From CAYNKA01 sp964397655 (GTDB lineage: Bacteria; Spirochaetota; Spirochaetia; DTKZ01), in assembly GCA_964397655.1 (NCBI GenBank), contig CAYNKA010000001.1, positions 372,001-436,000 on the forward strand: DNA of 64,000 nucleotides, given 5' to 3'. Position numbers and translations under genes: made by a program. This document shows, in pieces, positions 24,764 to 34,160 of this stretch (position 1 is its first letter; each line of letters starts with the position of its first letter). The notes beneath the pieces were generated by a model. That model made no database searches, had not been told where the DNA came from, and was given only the letters and a program-made list of their open reading frames with translations.

Positions 24764-26125
24764 ATGGCGACCGAAGTATGCATGCCGAGGCAAGGCCAGT
24801 CAGTCGAGAGTTGTCTGATCCTGGAATGGAAGAAGAACGAAGGCGATCCGGTCAAGACCGGAGAGATCCTCTGCGAAGTCGAAACCGACAAGGCGACCTT
24901 CGAAGTGGAGGCCCCGGCGGAAGGGACTCTCATAAAGATCCTTCATCCGAAAGGTGCCGACGTTCCCGTTCTCGCGCCCATCGCATACATCGGCACGCCC
25001 GGGGAACGGATTTCCGCGGGCGCGACCCAGGCTTCGCCGGAAAAAACGGCGGCCCCTTCCAAGGCTCCTGATGCAGCCGCTCAACCCCGGACGCCCGCGG
25101 CGCCCCAGGCATCGCCCGCCCGCACCGCCGGCGAGTTCAAGGTCTCTCCCCGCGCCCGCAATCTCGCTGAGGCGAAGGGTCTCGCCGTCGAATCCCTTGA
25201 GGGCACCGGTCCCGGAGGCCGGGTCGTCGAACGCGACGTCATCGCGGCCTTGAGCGGCAAGGAGCCCCTCACCCGCGCGGCGGCGGCGACTGCCATAGCC
25301 TCCAGGCTCGGTTCGCCTGCGGTCGGAAGCGGCGCAGGCGGCAGGATAACGGTAACCGACCTCGGTTCGTCGGTCGTAGCCCTCATGGACGAGGCAGCCC
25401 GGGCCCAGGCCGGCGCCCCGGCCTTCCCCGGACCTACCGAGGAAATACCGGTCAAAGGCATCAGGAAGCTCATCGCCGACAGGATGCTTTCCTCGCTCGC
25501 TTCCCACGCGCAGCTCACCTTGAATTCGGGGGCGGACGCACGGAACATCCAGGCTTTCAGGAAGAAACTGAAGGAAAGCCCCGAGGCCCTGGGGCTAGGT
25601 GGAATCACGATCAACGATTTCGTCCTCTATGCGGCCTCAAGACGCCTCTCCTCCTTCCCGGAACTCAACGCGCACTGGCTCGGCGATAAGATCGTTCGTT
25701 TCCGGAGCGTCCACATCGGCTTCGCGGTCGACACTCCCAAGGGGCTCATGGTTCCGGTCATCAGGAACGCCGAGACGCTGTCCCTCAAGGAGCTGTCACT
25801 CGAAGCGAAACGCCTTGCGAAGGGCTGCATCGAAGGCGGAATCTCCCCCGACGAGCTCTCCGGCGGCACGTTCACGATCTCAAACCTCGGCGCCTTGGGA
25901 ATCGACAGCTTCACCCCCGTGCTGAACAGCCCGCAGGTAGCGATCCTCGGGGTCTGCACCATCCAGCCCAAGCCCGTGATGGCCGGAGACGACGTGAAAT
26001 TCGTGCCGACCCTGGGCTTGTCGCTCACGATCGATCATCAGGCGGTGGACGGGGCACCGGGTGCGAGATTCCTCAAGGAACTCGCTTCCGATCTCGCGAA
26101 TTTCGACATCATGTTGGCGCTGTGA
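24764..26125 (+). CDS. dihydrolipoamide acyltransferase E2
   Basis: Core of a 2-oxoacid dehydrogenase complex: takes the acyl group from E1 on a lipoyl arm and passes it to CoA. One lipoyl domain at residues 1-80 with the lipoylated Lys43 in ETDKATFEV; an Ala/Pro-rich linker; the E3/E1-binding domain VSPRARNLAEAKGL to TGPGGRVVERDV (about 128-165); and the catalytic domain from about 230, ending with DHQAVDG (His425, Asp429). 453 residues. AAAGGAG lies 6 nt before ATG 24764. Followed by E3 and a fused E1 in the same operon. Acyl preference is not evident from sequence. Confidence 0.92.
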   Translation: MATEVCMPRQGQSVESCLILEWKKNEGDPVKTGEILCEVETDKATFEVEAPAEGTLIKILHPKGADVPVLAPIAYIGTPGERISAGATQASPEKTAAPSKAPDAAAQPRTPAAPQASPARTAGEFKVSPRARNLAEAKGLAVESLEGTGPGGRVVERDVIAALSGKEPLTRAAAATAIASRLGSPAVGSGAGGRITVTDLGSSVVALMDEAARAQAGAPAFPGPTEEIPVKGIRKLIADRMLSSLASHAQLTLNSGADARNIQAFRKKLKESPEALGLGGITINDFVLYAASRRLSSFPELNAHWLGDKIVRFRSVHIGFAVDTPKGLMVPVIRNAETLSLKELSLEAKRLAKGCIEGGISPDELSGGTFTISNLGALGIDSFTPVLNSPQVAILGVCTIQPKPVMAGDDVKFVPTLGLSLTIDHQAVDGAPGARFLKELASDLANFDIMLAL

Positions 26126-26139
26126 GGAAGGGACGAGCA

Positions 26140-27474
26140 ATGTACGACATCATCATTCTCGGAGCCGGCCCCGGAGGATACGTGGCGGCCGAACGCGCCG
26201 GCCATGCCGGGCTCAAGGTTCTCCTGATCGAAAAAGCCGAACTCGGTGGCGTCTGCCTCAACGCAGGATGCATTCCTACGAAAACCTTGCTTTCCGCCGC
26301 GAAGACTTACGCTCACACGAAGGAAGCCGAAGGAATCGGCGTGAGCGTGGAAAAGGCCGTCTTCCGGCTCGAAAAGGCGATGGCCTGGAAGGCGAGGGTC
26401 ATCGAGACCCTCAGAAAGGGCATAGCGTCGCAGATGAAGCGCTTCGGCGTGGAAACCGTCCGGGGTGAAGGCGTTCTCGTGAACAACCGCACCGTCAAGG
26501 TCGGCGATACCTCCTACGAGGGAAAGGCGATCATCCTCGCGACCGGATCCGGCCCGGCGGTGCCGCCCATACCCGGCGTCAAGAACCGGAAGGTCGTCAC
26601 TTCCACCGAACTCCTCGGCATGGAGAAAATGCCGTCGAACGTCGCGATCGTGGGCGGAGGATACATCGGCATGGAGTTCGCCTCGTTCTTCGCCATGATC
26701 GGCGTCAAGGTGACCGTGGTAGAAATGATGGACGAGATCATCCCGATCCTTGACAGGGACTTCGCGGCCCTGCTCAGGAAGTCCGTCCCCGGCATCACCT
26801 ACGAACTCGGCGCCAAGGTCGAGGAGATAGGCGACGCGGGCATCACCTACTCTCGCCGCGGGGAAAAATCGACCGTGCCGGCGGACCTGATCCTGCTCTC
26901 GATCGGTCGCAGACCCAACATCGAAGGCTGCGGCTTCAAGGAAGCCGGACTCGACATGGACAGGAAGGGCGTCCGCGTCGACGAAAGAATGAGGACGAAC
27001 CTGCCCGGCGTGTACGCTATAGGCGACGTCACGGGCCTCTCCCTCCTCGCTCATTCGGCGAGCCGCATGGGCGAAATCGCCGTGAAGGACATTCTCGGCC
27101 AAAAGGACCGTTGGAGATCGCACGCGGTGCCCTGGGTGGTCTTCACCAATCCCGAGGTCGCCGGATGCGGCCTCACCGAGGCGGAGGCCAAGGCCAAGGG
27201 GCTCGCGGTTAAGACCGTCACAGTACCCATGAGGCTGTCCGGAAGGTACCTCGCGGAGCATCCCAAAGAGCAGGGTATCTGCAAAGTCGTCGTAGATGCG
27301 GCAACCGACGTGATCCTCGGCGTGAACATGCTCGGTTCCGGCTGCTCGGAGATGATCTACGGCGTGGCGCTCATGATCGAGGCCGAACTCCGGGCGAAGG
27401 ACATCAGGGACATGATCTTCCCCCACCCTACCGTGTGCGAAGTCATCAGAGAAGCCATGTTCGAACTCGCCTGA
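26140..27474 (+). CDS. lpdA: dihydrolipoyl dehydrogenase E3
   Basis: Flavoprotein disulfide reductase that reoxidises the E2 dihydrolipoyl group with NAD+. FAD-binding GAGPGGYVAAERA (residues 8-20), redox disulfide GGVCLNAGCIPTK (Cys39 and Cys44), NAD-binding VGGGYIGMEFASFFA, second FAD strand YAIGDV, and the C-terminal His-Glu pair in FPHPTVCEVIREA. 444 residues is standard for bacterial E3 without a lipoyl domain. I start at 26140, where GAGGAAGGGA is properly spaced, not at the GTG at 26122 that overlaps the E2 stop. Confidence 0.94.
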   Translation: MYDIIILGAGPGGYVAAERAGHAGLKVLLIEKAELGGVCLNAGCIPTKTLLSAAKTYAHTKEAEGIGVSVEKAVFRLEKAMAWKARVIETLRKGIASQMKRFGVETVRGEGVLVNNRTVKVGDTSYEGKAIILATGSGPAVPPIPGVKNRKVVTSTELLGMEKMPSNVAIVGGGYIGMEFASFFAMIGVKVTVVEMMDEIIPILDRDFAALLRKSVPGITYELGAKVEEIGDAGITYSRRGEKSTVPADLILLSIGRRPNIEGCGFKEAGLDMDRKGVRVDERMRTNLPGVYAIGDVTGLSLLAHSASRMGEIAVKDILGQKDRWRSHAVPWVVFTNPEVAGCGLTEAEAKAKGLAVKTVTVPMRLSGRYLAEHPKEQGICKVVVDAATDVILGVNMLGSGCSEMIYGVALMIEAELRAKDIRDMIFPHPTVCEVIREAMFELA

Positions 27475-27557
27475 CGGATACGCACGGCCGACCGTGGATA
27501 GAAACAGGAAATGCGCAGGCGGAATAGCCCGCCCGTGAGAAGACGAAGGAGAATGCA

Positions 27558-30014
27558 ATGCCCAAATCACAGCTTGTCGATCCCCGGAAAGTGAGGAAAC
27601 CGGGTAGTATCACCATACAGGAAATTCCCGTCAATCAATACGTCTCGGATCCGAAGAAGGAGATCAGGAAGTACGGCAAGGAAGGTCTGAAGAAGATCCT
27701 CTACGACATGATGATCATCAGGGAATTCGAGACCATGCTCAATGAATTCAAGACCAAAGGGGCCTACCGGGGGATCGAGTACAATCATCCCGGTCCTGCG
27801 CACCTCTCGATCGGTCAGGAGTCCGCATCCGTGGGCCAATCCTACCATCTCGGCGTCGAGGACTTCATCTTCGGATCCCACCGGAGCCACGGCGAAATCC
27901 TAGCGAAGTGCTTCTCCGCAATCTCCAAGCTCGGGGAAGAGGAACTCGGTAAGGTCATGAAAGGTTACTTCGAGGGGAAACCGCTCAAAGTCGTCGAGAG
28001 GGAGAAATACGACGACACCAAGGACCTCGCGGAGAATTTCATCCTCTACGGCGTCCTTGCCGAGATCTTCGCGCGCGAAAACGGAGTCAACAAGGGGCTG
28101 GGCGGCTCCATGCACGCGTTCTTCATACCCTTCGGCAGCATGCCGAACAACGCCATCGTCGGCGGTTCGGGCGACATCTGCGTGGGTTCAGCCCTCTACA
28201 AACGGATCAACCGCAGACCCGGTATCGTAATCGGCAACATAGGAGACGCCTCCATGGGCTGCGGCCCCGTGTGGGAAGGCATGATGATGGCAGCCATGGA
28301 CCAGTACCGCAAGCTCTGGCCCGAGGAAATCGGGGGTGCTCCGCCCGTGCTCTTCAACTTCTTCAATAATTTCTACGGCATGGGCGGCCAGACCTACGGT
28401 GAAACCATGGGATACGAGGTCCTCGCCCGCGTAGGCGCGGGAGTCAACCCCGAGAACATGCATGCCGAACGGGTGGACGGCTACAATCCGCTCGCCGTAG
28501 CCGACGCGATCGAGCGGAAGAAGAAAATCCTCCTCGCAGGCAGGGGGCCGGTGCTCCTCGACACGATCACCTACCGGATTTCCGGCCACAGCCCATCGGA
28601 CGCATCGAGTTATCGTACCAAGGAAGAGGTCCAGCTCTGGGAAAACGTGGACTGCGTGAAAAGCTTCAAAGACTATCTGATCGCGAACGGAGTCCTCTCC
28701 GCCTCGGACGCGGAAGCGATGCAGGACAAGGTCGCCGGAAAGATCACCGCGGCGGTGAAGCAGGCCACATCCCTGGAAATATCCCCCAGGGTCCAAGGCG
28801 AATACATCGGCAGGGTGATGTTCTCAAACACGCCGACGGAATCCTTCGACGACCGGAAACCGGAGGTCCTCCTGCCCCTGGAGGAAAACCCGAGAGTAAA
28901 AAAGATCGCGGCCAAGGAGCGCTTCGCTTTCGACGCCGACGGCAAGCCCTTCCCCAAGATGAAGGTCTACTCCTACCGCGACGCCCTGTTCGAGGCGGTG
29001 ATCCATCGCTTCTACACGGATCCGACCATGGTCGCCTACGGAGAGGAGAACCGCGACTGGGGCGGGGCCTTCGCCGTTTATCAGGGGCTTACCGAAAGCC
29101 TTCCCTATCATCGCCTGTTCAACTCCCCGATATCGGAAGGCGCCATCGTCGGATCGGGCGTCGGCTACGCCCTTTCCGGCGGCCGGGCCCTCGTCGAGCT
29201 CATGTACTGCGATTTCATGGGCAGGTCGGGGGACGAGATCTTCAACCAGATGTCGAAATGGCAGAGCATGTCGGCCGGCATCCTCAAGATGCCGCTCGTC
29301 CTCCGTGTCTCGGTCGGCAGCAAGTACGGTGCCCAGCACTCCCAGGACTGGACCAGCATCATCGCCCATATTCCCGGCCTCAAGGCGATGTTCCCTGCGA
29401 CACCGTATGACGCGAAAGGCATGCTCAATTCTGCTCTCCGCGGCAGCGACCCCGTCGTTTTCTTCGAAAGTCAGCGTCTCTACGACATGGGCGAGCAGTT
29501 CGAGAAAGGCGGGGTTCCCAAGGGATACTACGAGATCCCCGAGGGGGAGCCGGCCGTGCGAAGGACCGGCAAAGATCTCTCGATCGTCACCGTCGGCGCC
29601 ACCCTTTACCGCGCCATAGAAGCAGCGGACGAACTCAAGACGAAATACGGGATAGAAGCCGAAATCATCGACGCGAGGTTCATCAACCCCCTCAATTACG
29701 ACAAGATCATCGAATCGGTGAAGAAGACGGGAAAGATTCTCCTCGCGTCCGACGCATGCGAACGCGGGAGCTTCCTTCACACCATGGCGAGCCGCATAAG
29801 CGAACTCGCTTTCGACTGGCTCGATTCCCCTCCCGCGGTTCTCGGATCCCGGAACTGGATCACGCCGGCCTACGAAATGGAGAAGGATTTCTTCCCCCAG
29901 AAGAGCTGGTTTCTCGATACGATCCACGAACGACTCCTTCCGCTCGCCGGTCATGCCCCGAGTACGAACCAGACCCTCGGAGAGCTACGGCGCAGAGACC
30001 GTGAAGGGGTTTGA
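27558..30014 (+). CDS. fused alpha-beta 2-oxoacid dehydrogenase E1
   Basis: 818-residue ThDP-dependent E1 of the operon's own complex. The alpha half (about 45-430) has GSHRSHGE, GSMHAFF, and the ThDP motif from GDASMGCG to FNFFNN. The beta half (from about 475, MKVYSYRDALFEAVIHRF) has GEENRDWGG and GAQHSQDW. The 45-residue N-terminal extension and inserts make it about 100 residues longer than the orphan E1 at 3726. The two are similar in layout but clearly different proteins. AAGGAGAA lies 5 nt before ATG 27558. A strong terminator follows. Pyruvate, acetoin and branched-chain oxoacids are all possible substrates. Confidence 0.9.
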   Translation: MPKSQLVDPRKVRKPGSITIQEIPVNQYVSDPKKEIRKYGKEGLKKILYDMMIIREFETMLNEFKTKGAYRGIEYNHPGPAHLSIGQESASVGQSYHLGVEDFIFGSHRSHGEILAKCFSAISKLGEEELGKVMKGYFEGKPLKVVEREKYDDTKDLAENFILYGVLAEIFARENGVNKGLGGSMHAFFIPFGSMPNNAIVGGSGDICVGSALYKRINRRPGIVIGNIGDASMGCGPVWEGMMMAAMDQYRKLWPEEIGGAPPVLFNFFNNFYGMGGQTYGETMGYEVLARVGAGVNPENMHAERVDGYNPLAVADAIERKKKILLAGRGPVLLDTITYRISGHSPSDASSYRTKEEVQLWENVDCVKSFKDYLIANGVLSASDAEAMQDKVAGKITAAVKQATSLEISPRVQGEYIGRVMFSNTPTESFDDRKPEVLLPLEENPRVKKIAAKERFAFDADGKPFPKMKVYSYRDALFEAVIHRFYTDPTMVAYGEENRDWGGAFAVYQGLTESLPYHRLFNSPISEGAIVGSGVGYALSGGRALVELMYCDFMGRSGDEIFNQMSKWQSMSAGILKMPLVLRVSVGSKYGAQHSQDWTSIIAHIPGLKAMFPATPYDAKGMLNSALRGSDPVVFFESQRLYDMGEQFEKGGVPKGYYEIPEGEPAVRRTGKDLSIVTVGATLYRAIEAADELKTKYGIEAEIIDARFINPLNYDKIIESVKKTGKILLASDACERGSFLHTMASRISELAFDWLDSPPAVLGSRNWITPAYEMEKDFFPQKSWFLDTIHERLLPLAGHAPSTNQTLGELRRRDREGV

Positions 30015-30016
30015 CG

Positions 30017-30053
30017 AAAAGACCGTTCTTGTAAAAGAACGGTCTTTTTTTTT
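30017..30053 (+). terminator. terminator of the deoR-E2-E3-E1 operon
   Basis: 11-bp perfect stem AGACCGTTCTT/AAGAACGGTCT around a GTAA loop, followed by a long T run (to 30053). Confidence 0.93.
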
Positions 30054-30143
30054 GAAATCGCATTATATTTTACCTATACGAGCCGAAAAATATAGTAAAC
30101 CGTGCGAATCAGGCAGGGTGACGGAACAGAAGGGTAAAGGGAA

Positions 30144-30172
30144 TTGACTATAAGCAATTTTCGTGATAAAAT
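30144..30172 (+). promoter_or_regulatory. promoter of the sigma-S-like gene
   Basis: TTGACT (30144-30149), 17-nt spacer, TAAAAT (30167-30172). A sigma-70 type; no sigma-54 motif is present here. Confidence 0.75.
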
Positions 30173-30224
30173 GTAAGTGGGTTAGGTGTCGGGCTGTCTT
30201 TAATAAAAACTATTAAGAAAACGA

Positions 30225-31196
30225 ATGCAAAAAAGAAAACCTGTGCAGCGGGATGAATCGAAAAACCGCAGATTCGGAGACACCGACCCTCTTGCCCTCT
30301 ATCTCAAACAAATTTCCCGTTATCCTCTCCTAACCGTTGAAGACGAACAATCGATAGGAGAGAACATCAAGAAGTATCGTACCGAACTGTCCGTCGTCGA
30401 AAAAAGATATCGTGATAAAAAGAGATCGGAAACGGAGCTTCGCAACGAGAAATTCCGCCTCGAGGAGGCTCTCCGACATCAGAAGAACCGGATGATCAAC
30501 TCCAACCTCAGGCTCGTCGTTTCCATAGCGAAGAAATACCAGCACCGCGGACTTTCGCTCCTCGATCTCATCGACGAAGGAAACATCGGCCTCATAGAAG
30601 CCGTAGAACGATTCGACTACACCAAGGGCTGCAGATTCTCGACATACGGCACCTGGTGGATAAGACAAGCAATCATCAAGAGCCTCGCGGACAAGGGGCG
30701 CGTAATCCGCATACCCATCCACATGCTCAACACCATCAAGAAATGTTATTTCGTCGCGAAGCACCTGACCCAGGAACTGGGCCGGGATCCGAACAGTGAA
30801 GAATTGTCGCAGTACATGAACCTCCCGTCCCACAAGGTCAAGGACATCATGAAACTCTCCCAGGAGACCGCCTCCCTGGATTCCACCGTGGATGAGGACA
30901 ACATAACCCGGTTGTCCGATCTCATCCGTGACGAAGCTTCGGCCGAACCCTTCGACACGGTCTTCCACATGACGCTTCAGGATACCATCGTGGCCGTACT
31001 CCGCCAGCTCAGCGAACGCGAGATGAAAATCATTCAGCTGCGCTTCGGACTCGACGGAGAAGGCCCCTTCACCCTCGAGGAGACCGGCAAGATGCTCGGC
31101 ATCACCCGTGAACGGGTTCGGCAAATCCAGGAGAAGGCGATGTCGAAACTTCGCAACATCACGCGCATTCAAGATTACCACAAGTCCATCGAATGA
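30225..31196 (+). CDS. RNA polymerase sigma factor, RpoD/RpoS family group 2
   Basis: 323 residues with regions 1.2 to 4.2 and no long acidic region 1.1, so a non-primary (RpoS/SigA-like group 2) factor. Region 1.2: DPLALYLKQISRYPLLT. Region 2: NLRLVVSIAKKYQHRGLSL, DLIDEGNIGLIEAVERFDY and the -10 recognising FSTYGTWWIRQAI. Region 3: IRIPIHMLNTI. Region 4: LSEREMKIIQLRFGL and TLEETGKMLGITRERVRQIQEKAMSKLR. It has its own sigma-70 promoter and is monocistronic; a separate promoter precedes pyrD. The ribosome site is weak (AAGAAAA). Possibly a stress or stationary-phase factor (inference). Confidence 0.9.
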   Translation: MQKRKPVQRDESKNRRFGDTDPLALYLKQISRYPLLTVEDEQSIGENIKKYRTELSVVEKRYRDKKRSETELRNEKFRLEEALRHQKNRMINSNLRLVVSIAKKYQHRGLSLLDLIDEGNIGLIEAVERFDYTKGCRFSTYGTWWIRQAIIKSLADKGRVIRIPIHMLNTIKKCYFVAKHLTQELGRDPNSEELSQYMNLPSHKVKDIMKLSQETASLDSTVDEDNITRLSDLIRDEASAEPFDTVFHMTLQDTIVAVLRQLSEREMKIIQLRFGLDGEGPFTLEETGKMLGITRERVRQIQEKAMSKLRNITRIQDYHKSIE

Positions 31197-31221
31197 TTTC
31201 GGGAACACCCTTTTCCATCAC

Positions 31222-31250
31222 TTGACGCAAACGCCTCGGATCATTATCAT
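31222..31250 (+). promoter_or_regulatory. promoter of pyrD-pyrK
   Basis: TTGACG (31222-31227), 17-nt spacer, TATCAT (31245-31250), 25 nt before the pyrD start. Confidence 0.7.
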
Positions 31251-31275
31251 CGAAAAAATTCCGCGAGAGGTCCAG

Positions 31276-32190
31276 ATGGCGTCGTTACGAACCTCTTTTC
31301 TGGGCATGGAACTTCCTTCGCCCCTCGTTCTGCCCGCCGGTATCCTGGGTATGTCCTACGGTTCCCTGAATTTCGCCCTTTCCAAGGGCTTCGGCCTCGT
31401 CACTTCGAAATCCCTTTCCTTGAAGCCCCGCACCGGCCACGAAGGCCCGGTCGTCGCGGAATACGAGGGAGGCATCCTCAACAGCATGGGGCTCTGCAAT
31501 CCCGGCATCGAGGAGGGTCTCGAGGAGGTGAACAGGTTCGTCGAGCTCTCCAAGGCTCCGGTAATCACCAGCCTCTTCGCGATGAACGGCGCCGATTTCA
31601 CGGAACTCGCCCGCCGCGTAAACGACAGCGCGTCGTCCTTCGTGGAACTCAACCTTTCCTGCCCCAACGTCATGGACGAGTTCGGCATACCGCTCGGGTC
31701 CTCCAAGGACCTCGTTGCGGAAATAGTCGACGGAGTAAGGCGCGTGAGCAGGCTGCCTGTTATCGCCAAACTGTCGCCTAACGCCCTCGACCTCCCCGCC
31801 ATTGCCGAAGCGGCGGAACGTGCCGGCGCCGACGCTCTCGCGATGATCAATACGCTCGGCCCCGGCCTGCTCATCGACGTGAAGGCGCGGAAGCCCGTCC
31901 TCAATCCGAAATTCGGCGGCATCTCCGGCCCGGCGGTGAAGCCACTCGCGCTCAAGCTCGTGTACGACTGCGCCGGAAGGGTGAAAATCCCCATAATCGG
32001 AATGGGCGGAATCTCCTCGGGAAACGACGCAGTTGAAATGCTCATGGCAGGAGCTACCCTCGTGGGAGTCGGCGCCGCGGTCTGGCGCGGTGGTATAGAG
32101 GCGATAGGAGAAATCAACGGGGGCATCCTGGCTTATCTCGCGGAGGAGGGGTTCCCCTCTCCCGCGGATGTCCCGAAGCTCTCTCGATGA
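31276..32190 (+). CDS. pyrD: dihydroorotate dehydrogenase, catalytic subunit (class 1B)
   Basis: FMN enzyme that oxidises dihydroorotate to orotate in pyrimidine synthesis. LPSPLVLPAGILG at the start, NLSCPN near residue 130 with the family's catalytic Cys region, NTLGPGLLID, and the FMN phosphate loops GGISSGNDAVEMLMAGA. 304 residues fits PyrDB. I start at 31276, where GAGAGG precedes the ATG by 6 nt and the family N-terminus begins. The presence of pyrK directly downstream makes this the NAD-linked class 1B enzyme. Confidence 0.93.
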   Translation: MASLRTSFLGMELPSPLVLPAGILGMSYGSLNFALSKGFGLVTSKSLSLKPRTGHEGPVVAEYEGGILNSMGLCNPGIEEGLEEVNRFVELSKAPVITSLFAMNGADFTELARRVNDSASSFVELNLSCPNVMDEFGIPLGSSKDLVAEIVDGVRRVSRLPVIAKLSPNALDLPAIAEAAERAGADALAMINTLGPGLLIDVKARKPVLNPKFGGISGPAVKPLALKLVYDCAGRVKIPIIGMGGISSGNDAVEMLMAGATLVGVGAAVWRGGIEAIGEINGGILAYLAEEGFPSPADVPKLSR

Positions 32191-32210
32191 GGAATCCAAA
32201 CGGAGGCCCT

Positions 32211-32999
32211 ATGGCGGAAAGAAGAACCTTGAAGATCTCTGCGGTCAGGAAGGAAGGGGATCGGGCGAAGACGCTCTACTTCGAAACGGACCTGCCGGTG
32301 AAACCCGGCCAGTTCTTCATGGTGGCGGATTACGAAGGCGGCGAAAAACCGATATCCGTTTCCGAATTCGAAGGCGGACGAATCGGCATCACCGTCAAGG
32401 AAGCGGGGCCTTTCACGAGGCGGCTTGCCGGGAAAGAGCCCGGGGATTTGATTTCATTGAGAGGAGCCTACGGCTCCTCTTTTTTTATCTCTCCGGGCAA
32501 GGTTCTCCTCGTGGGAGGCGGCTGCGGCACCGCTCCGCTCCACTTTCTGGCGAGGACCCTCGTGGAGGCCGGAGCGGAGGTCACCGTAGTGAACGGCGCG
32601 AAGAGCCGCGGCGACCTCATCTTCGGCGACAGGTTTGCGGAACTCCCGGTCGAATACTTCGGGGTGAGCGAGGACGAGGGTGAAGGACTCACCGCGGTCG
32701 AAACCGCCAAAAGGCTGCTCGATGGCCCGGACCGGGGGTTGCATTACGACCGGGTCTACGCGGCGGGCCCCGAAAGGATGCTCGTCAACCTCCGTCCCCT
32801 GCTCGGGAGCCTTCCCTATCAGTTCCTCATGGAAAGGTACATGAAATGCGGGGTCGGCATGTGCGGGAGCTGCGTCTGCGACCCCTTGGGAATAAGGATG
32901 TGCGTCGAGGGGCCCGTGCTGGGAAGAGAACTCGTCGAAAGACTGGATGACTTCGGCGTATACAAAAGGGATGCGGCGGGGAACAAGATAAAAATATGA
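32211..32999 (+). CDS. pyrK: dihydroorotate dehydrogenase electron-transfer subunit
   Basis: FAD and [2Fe-2S] subunit that moves electrons from PyrD to NAD+. FAD-binding KPGQFFMV and PISVSE, NAD-binding VGGGCGTAPLHFLA, and the cluster cysteines in MKCGVGMCGSCVCD followed by MCVEGP near the C-terminus. 262 residues. I start at 32211 (MAERR), which has GGAGG 5 nt upstream, and not at 32187, which overlaps the pyrD stop as ATGA. Co-transcribed with pyrD. Confidence 0.92.
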   Translation: MAERRTLKISAVRKEGDRAKTLYFETDLPVKPGQFFMVADYEGGEKPISVSEFEGGRIGITVKEAGPFTRRLAGKEPGDLISLRGAYGSSFFISPGKVLLVGGGCGTAPLHFLARTLVEAGAEVTVVNGAKSRGDLIFGDRFAELPVEYFGVSEDEGEGLTAVETAKRLLDGPDRGLHYDRVYAAGPERMLVNLRPLLGSLPYQFLMERYMKCGVGMCGSCVCDPLGIRMCVEGPVLGRELVERLDDFGVYKRDAAGNKIKI

Positions 33000-33298
33000 A
33001 ACCTTCTCACGACAATCGGACAGCCTGAATACGATACCGCTCCGGAACTGCGGGAATTCATCCCTTTCTCATTCTTTTCTAACGGTATTGCCATGTTTTC
33101 CAGCGATGCTTTCGGCGTGAGGGAATATGAGCAGAACCGTGATCGACGAAGGCGAGCCGTTCTCCATGCAGGCCGAACGGGCCGATCTCAGCGGCCTGGC
33201 ATCGATATTGGGCATCGGGTCGTTCAAAGGCGACGGATACCTATCCGAGCTCCCCTTCATGAACGGCGACGTTTCCCGTCACGGTCTTTCTCGTTGCG

Positions 33299-34117
33299 GT
33301 GCTCTCCATAGCCCTTCCCTCCGCGAAAATTGCCGCGTACATAGTAGAAAAACGCCGAGGAACGATGACGATAGGGGGAGCCGTCTTCATCGGCATCGTG
33401 GCTGCGCCTTGGGCGCTTTTTGCGATCGAAAAAGTCCTTTCAGTTCCCGGCGGTTCCCTCTCTCCCCTGCTCGCCGCCATGGTCGTAGCCTACGCCCTCG
33501 GGGAGGGCTTAGGCAGGCTGGCCTGTATCTCCTACGGCTGTTGCTTCGGGAAACGCCTCGACCGGTCCGGGAACCTGGTACGTTTCCTCTTCGGCGGAAT
33601 TCCAGCCGTCTTCCGCGGCAAGACCAAGAAGGCTGCATACGACGGAAACCTTGAGGGGATCGGACTCGTGCCGATCCAGGCGATAACCGCCGTCGCGTAC
33701 TCCGCGGCTTCCGTTGTTTCCGCCTACGTCTTTCTGTGCGGCCGCACCGGAGCGGCCTTCATGATCGCCGCGGCCGCGACTCTCGGGTGGCGTCCCGTTT
33801 CCGAGTTCTTCCGCGCGGATTATCGCGGGGGCGGAAAGATATCCGCCTACCAATGGATGAGCGTCATCGGGGCGGCGTATTCGACCCTGCTCTTCTTCAT
33901 CCTTCCCTTTCCCGCAGCCGCGGGAACCGACGTCCTCACGGGACTTCTCTCACTTGCGGACTGGCGCATCCTTCTGCTTCTCGAGGTCTGCTTCCTTGGA
34001 CTTTTCGTCTACAGCGGCCTCAGCACGGTTACCGACAGCAGAATCGAATTTTCGGTCAAACCGGAATTCCGGCGTTCGGCCGCAGAGCCGGTCGAATCCT
34101 CCGCGCCCTCCTCTTGA
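33299..34117 (+). CDS. Lgt-family (prolipoprotein diacylglyceryl transferase-like) membrane protein, possibly 5' frameshifted
   Basis: 272 residues with about seven membrane segments. The order IPSAKIAAYIVEKRR-like (here LPSAKIAAYIVEKRRG), GGAVFIGIVAA and GEGLGRLACISYGCCFGK matches the Lgt family, but the GCCFG form lacks the catalytic Arg-x-Gly-Asn signature of true Lgt, so it is probably a paralog of unknown activity. The GTG at 33299 has no ribosome site, and coding-like hydrophobic sequence continues upstream in frame to 33263. A second frame opening at ATG 33127, with a good GAGGGA site, runs into the same region. A single-base indel near 33270 would join them. It could be a pseudogene, a sequencing error or an internal start. 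Confidence 0.65.
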   Translation: MLSIALPSAKIAAYIVEKRRGTMTIGGAVFIGIVAAPWALFAIEKVLSVPGGSLSPLLAAMVVAYALGEGLGRLACISYGCCFGKRLDRSGNLVRFLFGGIPAVFRGKTKKAAYDGNLEGIGLVPIQAITAVAYSAASVVSAYVFLCGRTGAAFMIAAAATLGWRPVSEFFRADYRGGGKISAYQWMSVIGAAYSTLLFFILPFPAAAGTDVLTGLLSLADWRILLLLEVCFLGLFVYSGLSTVTDSRIEFSVKPEFRRSAAEPVESSAPSS

Positions 34118-34143
34118 CCGCTTCCCCCTTCTCGGCGTATCAT
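34114..34143 (+). promoter_or_regulatory. promoter of the leuL-leuA attenuator unit
   Basis: TTGACC (34114-34119), 18-nt spacer, TATCAT (34138-34143). The predicted transcript starts about 10 nt before the leader-peptide ATG. Confidence 0.6.
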
Positions 34144-34160
34144 TCATCCCAGAACGAGTC

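Noticed and set aside
27475..27557. Terminator between E3 and E1 (GGCGG/CCGCC hairpin)
   Set aside because: Stem is only 5 bp and there is no T tract; the genes form one operon.
33093..33311. Open frame of 72 codons before the Lgt-like gene
   Set aside because: Arg-rich, no family and no ribosome site; the frame from 33127 is more protein-like.
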